A stretch of DNA of 46,884 bases from a bacterium. Lineage in GTDB: Bacteria; Patescibacteriota; Saccharimonadia; Saccharimonadales; SZUA-47. The stretch spans positions 1-46,884 of the forward strand of contig JAUIBQ010000008.1 in assembly GCA_030427445.1 (NCBI GenBank), given 5' to 3'. Below, one piece after another: positions 18,082 through 27,382 of the stretch. Position 1 is the stretch's first letter. The number at the start of each line of letters is the position of its first letter. The notes beneath the pieces are model-generated. The model did not search any database. It saw nothing but the letters and a program-made list of their open reading frames with translations, and was not told where the DNA came from. The position numbers were made by a program, and so were the translations under genes.

Positions 18082-19353
18082 CTAGCGTTTATTGAACGGT
18101 CGAGCGAGTTGCAACGTATCATCGATTGCTTCAATGCGCAGTAACTCGTTATGCTTCGCGGTGCGCTCACTCCGGGACAAACTCCCCGTCTTTATCTGTC
18201 CTGCACCTGTACCGATAGCTAAATGTGCAATCGTAACATCTTCTGTTTCACCACTACGATGAGAGATAATGGTATTCCAGCCATGCTTCTGTGCTTTTTT
18301 AATAGCATGAATTGTTTCCGTGAGAGTGCCGATCTGGTTAGGTTTTATCAATATACTGTTACATGCACGTAGGTTAATCGCTCGCTCTAAACGCTCGATA
18401 TTTGTTACTAAAAGATCATCTCCAACTAATTGCAGATTACCGATATTTTTTGTGAGCTCCTGCCATCCAGCCCAATCATCTTCGGCTAATCCGTCTTCTA
18501 TTGATATCAGCGGATATTTCTCAGTGAGCTCACGGATATATGAAATCATCTCAACTGAAGTCAAAACTTTGTTATCACGACCCAATGCATACTTTCCTTC
18601 TTCGTAAAATTCACTTGCGGCAATATCAGTTGCAAAATCAACGTCTCTACCTGGTTCGTACCCAGCTTGTCTACACGCGTCTATGAGCAAGTCCAGCATT
18701 TGGGCATTTGACGTGACAGGATAGGTAAACCCTCCCTCGTCGCCTACAGCAGTAGTATGCCCAGAGTGCAATATGATAATTTTAAGTGATTGGAAAATCT
18801 CTGCACCAATCTGTAGCGCATCTGCGTAAGATTGAGCGTTTGTAGGTATTACCATGAATTCCTGAAAGTCTGATGAGTTGGCAGCATGTTTCCCGCCGTT
18901 CAAAAAATTCATCATCGGCAATGGCAAGCTTTTAGCAGGATTTCCGGCAATATCATTAATGTGAGCGTAGAGCAGAATATCACGATACCTCGCCGCTGCA
19001 TGTGCTACGGCCAGCGATACAGCAAGTATTGCATTTGCACCTAAGTTTGATTTATTTGGTGTATCATCTAAGTCGATCATTAGTTGATCAATCAAAAATT
19101 GATCATCAGCGAGCTTGCCTGTCAGTGCTGGACTAATGATTTCATGAATATTCCTGATAGCTTTTTGGACGCCCTTACCGTTGAATGTATCTCCTCCATC
19201 GCGCAGTTCTAAGGCCTCGTGAACGCCCGTTGAAGCACCAGACGGCACAGCTGCTCTACCAAATATTCCACCCTCAAGCCAGACATCAGCTTCGACGGTC
19301 GGGAGACCACGTGAATCAAGAATTTGACGTGCTTCAATGTGATGAATTTTCAT
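18082..19353 (-). CDS. eno: enolase
   Basis: ARQILDSRGLPTVEADV, PSGASTGVHEALELRDG, VGDEGGF, SIEDGLAEDDW, LVGDDLLVTN, IKPNQIGTLTET, SHRSGETED. Confidence 0.95.
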   Translation of the reverse strand: MKIHHIEARQILDSRGLPTVEADVWLEGGIFGRAAVPSGASTGVHEALELRDGGDTFNGKGVQKAIRNIHEIISPALTGKLADDQFLIDQLMIDLDDTPNKSNLGANAILAVSLAVAHAAARYRDILLYAHINDIAGNPAKSLPLPMMNFLNGGKHAANSSDFQEFMVIPTNAQSYADALQIGAEIFQSLKIIILHSGHTTAVGDEGGFTYPVTSNAQMLDLLIDACRQAGYEPGRDVDFATDIAASEFYEEGKYALGRDNKVLTSVEMISYIRELTEKYPLISIEDGLAEDDWAGWQELTKNIGNLQLVGDDLLVTNIERLERAINLRACNSILIKPNQIGTLTETIHAIKKAQKHGWNTIISHRSGETEDVTIAHLAIGTGAGQIKTGSLSRSERTAKHNELLRIEAIDDTLQLARPFNKR

Positions 19354-19396
19354 ACTTCCTATATCTTCTCATACTGCTTATGTATAATAAAGTCGC

Positions 19397-21049
19397 ATGG
19401 CATTACTTTATTTCTATGACACAACCGAAGCTGATGAGAATCAACTTTCAGATGCGCTCAAACAGACTGACCATTCTTGGAAGTTTGTATCTGAGAATAT
19501 CTCATTAGAAAATAGTGACCCTGAGGCTGAAGTTATATCTGTGTTTGTTGGCAGCAATGTGACTCGAGAAATAATTGAGCGCATGCCTAAGCTACGCCTC
19601 ATCGCATGTCGATCAACTGGCTTTAATAATATAGACATCGAGGCAGCCGAGGAACGAAATATCACAATTGTGAATGTTCCAACGTACGGTGAACACACGG
19701 TTGCTGAATATGCGTTCACACTACTGCTATCACTCGTAAAAAAGCTGCCTGATAGTTTGCACAAAACACAGAAAGACCAGCCAGACATCATGGGGTTTGA
19801 CCTTAAGGGGAAGACATTTGGTGTCATCGGCACTGGACATATCGGGCAACACGCGCTGAAAATCGCGCATGGCTTTGGCATGAAAACAATCGCGTATGAT
19901 GCATTTCCTAAACAAGAACTTGAAGGCTCTCTTCACTTTTCATATGTATCTCTCGAAGATTTATTAAAAAACGCAGATATCATCAGTCTACATGCACCCT
20001 ACCTACCAACGACACATCACATCATAAACGAAGAGCGAATCAACATGATGAAAAATGGATCTGTGTTAATAAATACTGCACGCGGGAGCTTAATTGATAC
20101 AAAAGCACTTGTTGAAGCTATCAGCTCAGGTAAACTTGGCGGAGCGGCTCTAGATGTTGTCGAAGGAGAAGAATTTCTTGATATCAATAATCAGCAAGAA
20201 TTATCACGCAACCCTAGAGTGAAAGAAGCTCAGCTTGAACAAAATTTACATATATCGATCTTGAGCAAACTACCAAATGTCATCATCACACCACATAATG
20301 CTTTTAATACGTTTGAAGCCGTGCAGCGAATTAACTCGACCACTGCTAAAAATATTATTGATTTCTGGTATGGGAGCGTCCCGAACAAGGTGCAAAAACC
20401 TGAAAAAACACTCGGGAAATTACTCATAGCTCGACATACCGAAAGTGAATGGAATGCTACAGGACAGTGGACGGGACGAACCGACACTCACTTAAGTGAA
20501 AAAGGCTTCAGAGATGCCGTAACATTAGGTCAGAAACTTAAAGAGCTCGATATCGCAATTGATATCGCTTACTGCTCTGAGCAAATACGGACTCGCGAAA
20601 CACTGGAAGGGATTTTAGGCGCCTCACAACAGTTCAGTGTGGACATAGTAAGGAACGGGGCTGTTAATGAGCGCGACTATGGTGACTATACAGGAAAAAA
20701 CAAATGGGAGATGAAAGAAATTCTTGGCGAAGAGCACTTTAACGCTGTACGTCGTGGCTGGGACGTTGGTGTTCCTGGAGGTGAAACGCTTAAAACAGTC
20801 TATGAACGGGTGATTCCTTTTTATAAGGAAGTGTTGTTTCCGATTATCCAAAGTGGCAAGAATGTGCTGTTAGTAGCTCACGGCAACAGTATCCGTTCAC
20901 TCATGAAATACCTTGAAAATATTTCAGATGAAGATGTTGAACAGCTTGAAATGCTTTTTGGCGAGATAGTCATCTACAGTCTTAATAACGAAGGCCGTAT
21001 GAAAGAAAAATCAAGCGTCCATATCGAGTCTGAAGCACCCAACGCATAA
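19397..21049 (+). CDS. fusion: D-lactate dehydrogenase-like (N) + 2,3-BPG-dependent phosphoglycerate mutase-like (C)
   Basis: N-terminal D-2-hydroxyacid dehydrogenase (FGVIGTGHIGQHALKIAHGFGM, SVLINTARGSLIDTKALVEAI, ITPHNAFNT); C-terminal PGM (LLIARHTESEWNATGQWTGRTDTHLSEKG, RDYGDYTGKNK, LLVAHGNSIRSLMKYLENISDED) in one uninterrupted frame. Confidence 0.93.
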   Translation: MALLYFYDTTEADENQLSDALKQTDHSWKFVSENISLENSDPEAEVISVFVGSNVTREIIERMPKLRLIACRSTGFNNIDIEAAEERNITIVNVPTYGEHTVAEYAFTLLLSLVKKLPDSLHKTQKDQPDIMGFDLKGKTFGVIGTGHIGQHALKIAHGFGMKTIAYDAFPKQELEGSLHFSYVSLEDLLKNADIISLHAPYLPTTHHIINEERINMMKNGSVLINTARGSLIDTKALVEAISSGKLGGAALDVVEGEEFLDINNQQELSRNPRVKEAQLEQNLHISILSKLPNVIITPHNAFNTFEAVQRINSTTAKNIIDFWYGSVPNKVQKPEKTLGKLLIARHTESEWNATGQWTGRTDTHLSEKGFRDAVTLGQKLKELDIAIDIAYCSEQIRTRETLEGILGASQQFSVDIVRNGAVNERDYGDYTGKNKWEMKEILGEEHFNAVRRGWDVGVPGGETLKTVYERVIPFYKEVLFPIIQSGKNVLLVAHGNSIRSLMKYLENISDEDVEQLEMLFGEIVIYSLNNEGRMKEKSSVHIESEAPNA

Positions 21050-21061
21050 GCAGTAAAGTGC

Positions 21062-21090
21062 TTGAAGTTTTTCTTCACCTCTGTTAAAAT
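21062..21090 (+). promoter_or_regulatory. promoter of leader RNA/tRNA-Glu
   Basis: TTGAAG (21062-21067), 17-nt spacer, TAAAAT (21085-21090). Confidence 0.65.
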
Positions 21091-21106
21091 AACACTCTGA
21101 GAAACA

Positions 21107-21222
21107 CATTTTCGCGAGAGGATTCGTGAAAATGAGAGGAGGCGACCTGGTGAAAGTGCCTGAAGCGACGAGGAACTTGTTTCGTCGGCGGTTCTGGCGC
21201 AAGCACCATTACGCGCCGACGA
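21107..21222 (+). ncRNA. structured leader RNA copy A, immediately upstream of tRNA-Glu
   Basis: Hairpin CATTTTCGCG-AGAGGATT-CGTGAAAATG, core GGAGGCGACCTGGTGAAAGTGCCTGAAG, CUUG-capped hairpin, stem CGTCGGCG/CGCCGACG; covaries with copy at 1621-1739. Confidence 0.75.
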
Positions 21223-21297
21223 GGTCCCATCGTCTAACGGCTAGGACACCAGGTTTTCATCCTGGCAATAGGGGTTCGATTCCCCTTGGGATCACCA
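21223..21297 (+). tRNA. tRNA-Glu (UUC)
   Basis: GGTCCCA...CCAGG-TTTTCAT-CCTGG...GGGGTTCGATTCCCC...TGGGATC-A-CCA. Confidence 0.95.
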
Positions 21298-21303
21298 ACT
21301 AAA

Positions 21304-21332
21304 CAACGTCACCATCTGGTGGCGTTTTTTAG
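21304..21332 (+). terminator. tRNA-Glu terminator
   Basis: AACGTCACC-ATCT-GGTGGCGTT followed by TTTT. Confidence 0.7.
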
Positions 21333-21515
21333 TGATAATCCTTTGATGTATCTAGCCAACTTATTGCTAGATTACTGCAATAGTGAGGGCATCTATATAA
21401 ATGATACTGTAGCTTGACAGCTAAAACTTTTGCATTGAATTAGCTACTGCTCAATTAATAAGTTTATTGATAGAATACTTATTAAAGAATATTTTAAATA
21501 AAAGGAGTTAGAAAA

Positions 21516-22280
21516 ATGCAAGGTTTATTAATTGGTACTATTATCTATATTTTATTTGGTGTGATACTTTTTAAAATTTTAAAGAACCGTAAAACTCAAA
21601 AATACGATGGGATAACAAATAAAACGTACACAATAATTGGTATCGTATTGCGCGAAGACAACAATGCTTTAGATGAGGCAGTAGTTACGTTTAGTATAGA
21701 AGGAGATGTGAAAATTAGCACAATCAATTCTGATGTACACATCGAATCTTCAGAAATAAGCAAATTTAATATTCCAATTACTGCGTCTCTAGCTACATCT
21801 CATATTTTTATTCGCACCACTAACAATCATATCTATAGAATGTTTAACGATGTCACGAAAAAAATGCTTATGAGAAAAACAAATGCTGTATATTCCCAAA
21901 ATCTTGCTTCAGCCCCTGTGAGTGACGTTGATGCACTGCTTCAATATTCAACGAAAGGGACAAATCCGTACTATACATCTGACAACCATACAAAGTTCCA
22001 TCAATGGTTGGAGTATAATAAATTTCCAAATTACTCGTCACAAATAATGGCTAGTGACCTTGTAGGTTTTGTAATTATCATGCTATTACCTACGATGTTA
22101 CTAGCTGGAATCTGGATAGAAAAAATCAGTAGCGCAATCACAGGTAGTCCTAGTTTGGGTACTGCGATAATGGGCTGGTTAGTGATTGTTTCACTATTCT
22201 CAGTAGGATTTGTGAAAATTTATATGTCGTATTCATTGAGAAAGAAGTTAAAAAACGCTTACAAAAATACATCAAATTAA
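21516..22280 (+). CDS. membrane protein, hypothetical
   Basis: 254 aa, AAGGAG RBS, N-terminal TM and two C-terminal hydrophobic segments. Confidence 0.65.
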   Translation: MQGLLIGTIIYILFGVILFKILKNRKTQKYDGITNKTYTIIGIVLREDNNALDEAVVTFSIEGDVKISTINSDVHIESSEISKFNIPITASLATSHIFIRTTNNHIYRMFNDVTKKMLMRKTNAVYSQNLASAPVSDVDALLQYSTKGTNPYYTSDNHTKFHQWLEYNKFPNYSSQIMASDLVGFVIIMLLPTMLLAGIWIEKISSAITGSPSLGTAIMGWLVIVSLFSVGFVKIYMSYSLRKKLKNAYKNTSN

Positions 22281-22462
22281 GACAGACTTCTGATTTTAGG
22301 GCTACTTGTTACTAGGACTCAGTTATGAGTAAAACAACGCTCTCCACACTCTTAATTTTATTACCTATCGAATGTTTTCTAACCAGTAATACTTGTGGTT
22401 AAAGTGATGTATGTCTACAAGCTATTTAAGTAAAAGATACATTGTCATTCGTGTTATTAATT

Positions 22463-22864
22463 TCAGCATCTATCTCTTGATTGTTCTACCACAATTTGGG
22501 AGTTTAAACCAAGACTAGTTTTCTGTATATTAATCGAGTACGCACATGCCACTTCACCTTTAGGTAGATTCGTTTCGTATCCTAAATAACTAGTAAATTC
22601 TACTCCTCGGCTGTCCTTAATAATGTAATTCACTTGCCTAGCTTTAAGTTCACTAGCGTCAATGTCTTCAAGATCTGTTAGTAAACGTGGAAAGGTGGAA
22701 TGCTTGTCATAGTAATTATCTAGTTTCTGAGCATACGAGTCGACCAAATCCTGGTCACTAACTTTAAAATAACTGTTATATACAAAGTATAAAAAAACTG
22801 CAAGGAATATAAATCCCACTACTGATAAGATCCGCTTAGATCTAGTGCTAAGTTTCAAGAACAT
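22463..22864 (-). CDS. single-TM hypothetical protein
   Basis: N-terminal TM ILSVVGFIFLAVFLYFVYNSYF, soluble C-terminus with two Cys. Confidence 0.55.
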   Translation of the reverse strand: MFLKLSTRSKRILSVVGFIFLAVFLYFVYNSYFKVSDQDLVDSYAQKLDNYYDKHSTFPRLLTDLEDIDASELKARQVNYIIKDSRGVEFTSYLGYETNLPKGEVACAYSINIQKTSLGLNSQIVVEQSRDRC

Positions 22865-23100
22865 ACCTTCATAAATTTAATAGTCAATAGTTCAGATTTT
22901 AAAATGTTTGCTTTATTTGAACATATCATTCACTGTACTGCGTTTACTACTGGCGTTGAGGGATGTGAGTGGCTGTATACGCGTTGATTCAGGTTAGTGT
23001 TTTCATCAATCATTACTAGAGCTTATCATTATTTTACCCGATAACCTAGCTATCCAAAATTTTTACTTCTCCTTAAGATCATTTTTCTAACCTTAGATAT

Positions 23101-23140
23101 AAAAATCCGCTGATTCTCGCTCGAATTCCAGCGGATTTTT
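23101..23140. terminator. bidirectional terminator-like hairpin
   Basis: AAAAATCCGCTG ... CAGCGGATTTTT. Confidence 0.65.
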
Positions 23141-23405
23141 GGTAATGCTATCGCCAGCCCTTCTCTTTTTTTAAGCCGCGTCCCCTCGGCCTTATCCAAA
23201 ATTGGTCACAACTGCGCCCGACCTTTTTTGGTGAAAAGGGTTTTTTGTTTCTTTGAAGTGTTTGTATTGGTTTTTACTATTAACCAGAGCGGTCAGTCTT
23301 TGCTCTTTTTTTTGTTTTTGGCTAATTCACTAAAACCATTTTTATTGTGGCATAGATCAAATGATAATTCTAGTGCTTTTCGTGTGCACACAATCTCTCT
23401 AAATA

Positions 23406-23440
23406 CAAAAGACGAACCTCGTGATAAGGTTCGTCTTTTG
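23406..23440 (-). terminator. terminator of the downstream minus-strand surface-protein gene
   Basis: CAAAAGACGAACC-TCGTGATAA-GGTTCGTCTTTTG. Confidence 0.65.
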
Positions 23441-23492
23441 TTATGCTCTCTTGAATCGAGAGTCGTAGGTTATGCGGTCAGTCGTTAACGCG

Positions 23493-25433
23493 TTACTTAC
23501 GTAGAAGTGCGAATCGGTGAGCAAATGCGCCGAACATTGTCGTTGCAAACGCTAGTCCGATGAATGAACCTGCACCAGTGTTAGGAAGGACTGTAGGAGT
23601 TTCCTTATCCTTACATCGAGCGTCATCTTTTGGAAGATGTGTAAATCCTTCAATTGGGCAGTTTTCGTAACAGTCGTCACTGTCAGCCGGTAGGTGACCC
23701 TTGCCAGGTACTGGACAGTTCTCAACTTCTTCGTCGATAGTAACTTTAACACCACACTCTACGCTTCGTAGTTCATCGTTTACGTTAAATACTACTGTTA
23801 CTTCGACGTTGTATTCACCAGCTTCGGTGTATTCGTGTTCGATAACGCTTTCTGAAACTGTTGCTTCGCTACCGTCACCGAAGTTGTAAACATAGTGTTT
23901 TACTGAAGCTCCACCGTCAACTCGAGTGATCGTGTTGAATCGGAACGTATTTTCAGAGATCAAAGATGCTTTCACTGCGATACATTCGTAAACCGGTTCT
24001 TCTGGCTCATCGACTTCAAGTTCACCTTCACAGTCATCGCTTGTTACCGTGCCACCTTTAGTTTGATCTTCGTTAACTGCAACTATAACGCTTGCCTTTA
24101 TGTCGTACTCACCAGCTTCTGCATATGTGTACTCAAGAGTATTGTCATCGCTTGAGATTGTTTCTACGCCTGTGTTTACTGCATAGCTGACAATGCTTGC
24201 GCCATTTTCTGCTGTAGCGTTGATTGTGAAACGGAATGTATCACGGTCAACCTTGAAGATGTTCAGGCTATCACATGAGTAGATAGGCTCTTCAGGCTCT
24301 TCACAGTCTTCTTTAACAATTTTTAGATCCGCGTGATCTTGCTTCTCTGCTTTCGTCTCATCTGATTTAACGAATGCAAGGTTTCGGAGTGTTACTTCAC
24401 AAGCTTCAAAGTCATCTAAAGCCTTTGTCTTGAGCATGACGTACATATCTGCACCAGCAGCGTATGAACCAAAGTTTATTCCACCATCAAATAGTGCTGT
24501 GTCATTTTGCTGAGTATTTTGTCGTGTGTCAATCCATCGGATTGATCCAGGTACTAGCTCTACGTGTGGAGGAAGCACATCACGGACAACAACATTGTTG
24601 ATAGTAGCATCGCCAGAGTTCTTTACTTGGATAGCCCAATCAACTTCATCGCCAGGCTTAGCCGTAGCAGTTTCACCGTAGCTGTTTCCTGTTGCAAGCT
24701 TAACTTTCTTCTCGATGTCGATATCAGCTTTGTTGATCTTAACTTGGATTTCTACAGTACTTGCATACTCGAAACAACCAAGGTAGTCACCGTTTAGCTG
24801 ATCACTTCCGATTGTTGCACCAGTTGTGACGATTGAGTCACTAAGTGCTAAACCGTTTTTGTGATTCCCATTAAAGATCTTTGCAGATCCAGGAACATAC
24901 TCAATGCTGAATGATTTAGTGTCTACTAATTCAGTTGTATCAGATACTTCAACTGGTGAAGCATTTGATGCGCTGATGTAACTTCGCATTCGAAGCATAG
25001 TGTCTGTACCAGTTGGGAGGTCGATACGAACCTTAGTATTCTTCGCTACGCCGACACCATCATTGGTAGTCTGGTTAGCGTTGTTATGTACATATGTACG
25101 TAATGTGATGATTCCGTCTTCGTCTTGTGTTACGTAAGGAAGTACATCTTTATATGTACCATCCTCTGCTGTACCACTTGCGTCGAAGAACGCTCGCTCA
25201 TCACCATAGTCAGGAGTGTTTACAAAACTGTTAAACACTGGTCCTGCTATTGATCCCTTACGGTCGCTAGGGTTGTTCCAGTCGAAAACTGGTCGGTCTG
25301 CTGGAGAGAAACCTGCATATGCTGCACCTGTAATAGTTGCTACAAAGATTCCTGCTAGAGCAAAAACTTTTACTTTGTTACTGATTTTATTCATTAGGTT
25401 GTGTGCTAGTGATTTCATAGTATTTCCTTTCAA
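23493..25433 (-). CDS. secreted surface protein with DUF11-like and two PKD-like domains and LPNTG sorting-type C-terminus
   Basis: N-terminal signal/TM; NSGDATINNVVVRDVLPPHVELVPGS (DUF11-like); PKD-like YNFGDGSEATVSESVIEHEYTEAGEYNVEVTV; C-terminal LPNTG + hydrophobic segment + RK. Confidence 0.8.
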   Translation of the reverse strand: MKGNTMKSLAHNLMNKISNKVKVFALAGIFVATITGAAYAGFSPADRPVFDWNNPSDRKGSIAGPVFNSFVNTPDYGDERAFFDASGTAEDGTYKDVLPYVTQDEDGIITLRTYVHNNANQTTNDGVGVAKNTKVRIDLPTGTDTMLRMRSYISASNASPVEVSDTTELVDTKSFSIEYVPGSAKIFNGNHKNGLALSDSIVTTGATIGSDQLNGDYLGCFEYASTVEIQVKINKADIDIEKKVKLATGNSYGETATAKPGDEVDWAIQVKNSGDATINNVVVRDVLPPHVELVPGSIRWIDTRQNTQQNDTALFDGGINFGSYAAGADMYVMLKTKALDDFEACEVTLRNLAFVKSDETKAEKQDHADLKIVKEDCEEPEEPIYSCDSLNIFKVDRDTFRFTINATAENGASIVSYAVNTGVETISSDDNTLEYTYAEAGEYDIKASVIVAVNEDQTKGGTVTSDDCEGELEVDEPEEPVYECIAVKASLISENTFRFNTITRVDGGASVKHYVYNFGDGSEATVSESVIEHEYTEAGEYNVEVTVVFNVNDELRSVECGVKVTIDEEVENCPVPGKGHLPADSDDCYENCPIEGFTHLPKDDARCKDKETPTVLPNTGAGSFIGLAFATTMFGAFAHRFALLRK

Positions 25434-25441
25434 ACCTTACT

Positions 25442-26833
25442 CTAATTACCAAATCCTGGAAGTGGTGCCACTGTGCCAGTTGTTGGATCTTCTGATGTAC
25501 CCGCTGGAACACTTGTTGAAGCTGGAACAGGCGGGTTAGTTGATGTAGGTGCAGCACCTGTTGTAGGTGTAGGTTGCTGCCCAACTGTTGTTGGTGTGGC
25601 AGGTACTACATCTGGACATCCATCGTCATCCTGATATCCATTCCAAGTTTCAGCTTGGTTAGGACACCGATCAATCTCGTTATGGATTCCATCGTTATCT
25701 GTGTCCACTAATTCACGATCGCCAGGACCGTAGCCATCATCATCGGAGTCATTTCCTGGATCATCACCGTTTTCACCATTACCACCAGATCCACCACCGC
25801 CTTGAGGTGTTGTACCTGTAGGTGGTTTGTCAGGAATGGTTGAATCAACTGGAGGTACTGTTGGTGGAGTAGTTTCTACAGGCGGTTCGGTGACTACTGG
25901 TGGAACTGTTGGTGGAGTAGTTTCTACAGGCGGCTCAATGACAATAGGCGGCATTTCAGGTGGTTCAGCAACATACACTGGGTTACCACAACTGTCATCC
26001 TCAATCATAATGTCAACGACTTCTACTTCTCTAGATTCACCTTCTTTGTCAACAACGGTAATTGTGCGATATTGGTGAATCACTTCTTCTGTAAGGTCTT
26101 TACCGTTTTCTTTTGCAATCTCGACTGCCTTGTTCCATGCATCTACAGTAACTGAGGTACCAAGCAATGTCACATTCATACCTTCTGAAACGTTTGATCG
26201 ATAATCACGTAACTCAACTTCATCACCAATTCCTGAACCATCAATGTCGTTACACATGTAGTTCTCTCGACTTCCAAACTGCTGTACAGCTTCGTCAGTC
26301 ATTTGGACAGGACGGCCTGCAGCTACGAATCGAACATATGAATTTTCGTGATTCTGGTATTTCTCTTCAGCGTCTTCGTTAGTAGCGTAACCACTTAGTA
26401 GAGCTTCAAGAACTTCCTCTGAACCGGTTTTTCGTACGAACAAGTTGTACTTAGCCTCGAGTAGATCTTCATTTTCTTCTTCAGTGATTTGATTAAGCAT
26501 GAAGTTAACATCCCATTCTCCTGGGTTTTTCTCAGCACCACAGTTGAATACTCCCATAGCTGCTTCGTTAGAAATTTGCTCATCGCTACCATCAAAATAA
26601 CCAATGCTTTGCTCAGCTATAGTAGTAGTTGTAGACGACTCAACTGAAGTAGTTGAAGGATTTGCTTCTGTAGTTACAGGAGCTGTGCCATCTGAGCCAG
26701 TAGCTCCAAATCGATATTCTCCATCAGCTTCGCTACCACAAGCAGCTAGTGCTACTGCACCAAATGCTAGTACACCGACTCGTGCACGTAGTGAAAACTC
26801 TCGTGTGTGTCGTAAGGCGTTATTGTGTCTCAT
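25442..26833 (-). CDS. putative lipoprotein with Pro/Thr-rich repeats and thrombospondin type-3-like motif
   Basis: Lipobox-like ALAACGS; VETTPPTVPPV repeats; DTDNDGIHNEIDRCPNQAETWNGYQDDDGCPD. Confidence 0.75.
   Translation of the reverse strand: MRHNNALRHTREFSLRARVGVLAFGAVALAACGSEADGEYRFGATGSDGTAPVTTEANPSTTSVESSTTTTIAEQSIGYFDGSDEQISNEAAMGVFNCGAEKNPGEWDVNFMLNQITEEENEDLLEAKYNLFVRKTGSEEVLEALLSGYATNEDAEEKYQNHENSYVRFVAAGRPVQMTDEAVQQFGSRENYMCNDIDGSGIGDEVELRDYRSNVSEGMNVTLLGTSVTVDAWNKAVEIAKENGKDLTEEVIHQYRTITVVDKEGESREVEVVDIMIEDDSCGNPVYVAEPPEMPPIVIEPPVETTPPTVPPVVTEPPVETTPPTVPPVDSTIPDKPPTGTTPQGGGGSGGNGENGDDPGNDSDDDGYGPGDRELVDTDNDGIHNEIDRCPNQAETWNGYQDDDGCPDVVPATPTTVGQQPTPTTGAAPTSTNPPVPASTSVPAGTSEDPTTGTVAPLPGFGN
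25857..25952. repeat. 48-bp tandem repeat inside the lipoprotein gene
   Basis: ACTGTTGGTGGAGTAGTTTCTACAGGCGGYTC repeated with 48-bp period (16 aa unit). Confidence 0.8.
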
Positions 26834-26854
26834 TATAATGTCTCTCCGATTCTA

Positions 26855-27382
26855 TTAGTTATTACTCTGATACTCAGGAACAGGGATCCCAGGTACAGCA
26901 GTTTGTAAATCATTAGTTTGTACAGCTACACAGTCATTGAAAACAAGTTCTCGTGCTGTTTCTACAGCACTCTGATCTAAGTCAGAAGTTGTTATGTTTC
27001 CTTGAGCATCGATTGCAATTGACTGAGAGGTTGTCTCGTCAGCAGCCTCAAGGCAAAGTTGTCCAATACCTTCATACACTGAAACAATGTCAGACTCTAA
27101 GTCTTCGATTCGTCCAGGTAGTGGATTGTCAAACAGATCCCACTCAGCATCACCGTAAGGAGCTTTAATTTGCCAGCCGTCGTTACCAGCAACATTTCCT
27201 GGCACAACTTCTATATCTGTATGATCATTAATCTTATCTGTTACTACTAAGCCACCTACAACTATTGCAGGAATGGCCAACAGCTTTTTGCTAACTGGTA
27301 TATTCCAGCTTCCGCTCAGACGCTCTTTCGTTCTTGCAATAAAACCTTTATTAGGACTTACTGCAGTTGTTGGTTGTGTCAT
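26855..27382 (-). CDS. membrane-anchored hypothetical protein
   Basis: 175 aa, TM LLAIPAIVVGGLVVTD, start preceded by AAGGAGTG. Confidence 0.6.
   Translation of the reverse strand: MTQPTTAVSPNKGFIARTKERLSGSWNIPVSKKLLAIPAIVVGGLVVTDKINDHTDIEVVPGNVAGNDGWQIKAPYGDAEWDLFDNPLPGRIEDLESDIVSVYEGIGQLCLEAADETTSQSIAIDAQGNITTSDLDQSAVETARELVFNDCVAVQTNDLQTAVPGIPVPEYQSNN

Noticed and set aside
25857-25952. CRISPR-like repeat
   Set aside because: Two units of an in-frame protein repeat with 48-bp period, no unique spacers and no cas genes.
25827-26078. 83-aa plus-strand Gly/Thr/Val repeat ORF
   Set aside because: Antisense to the 48-bp coding repeat of the lipoprotein gene.
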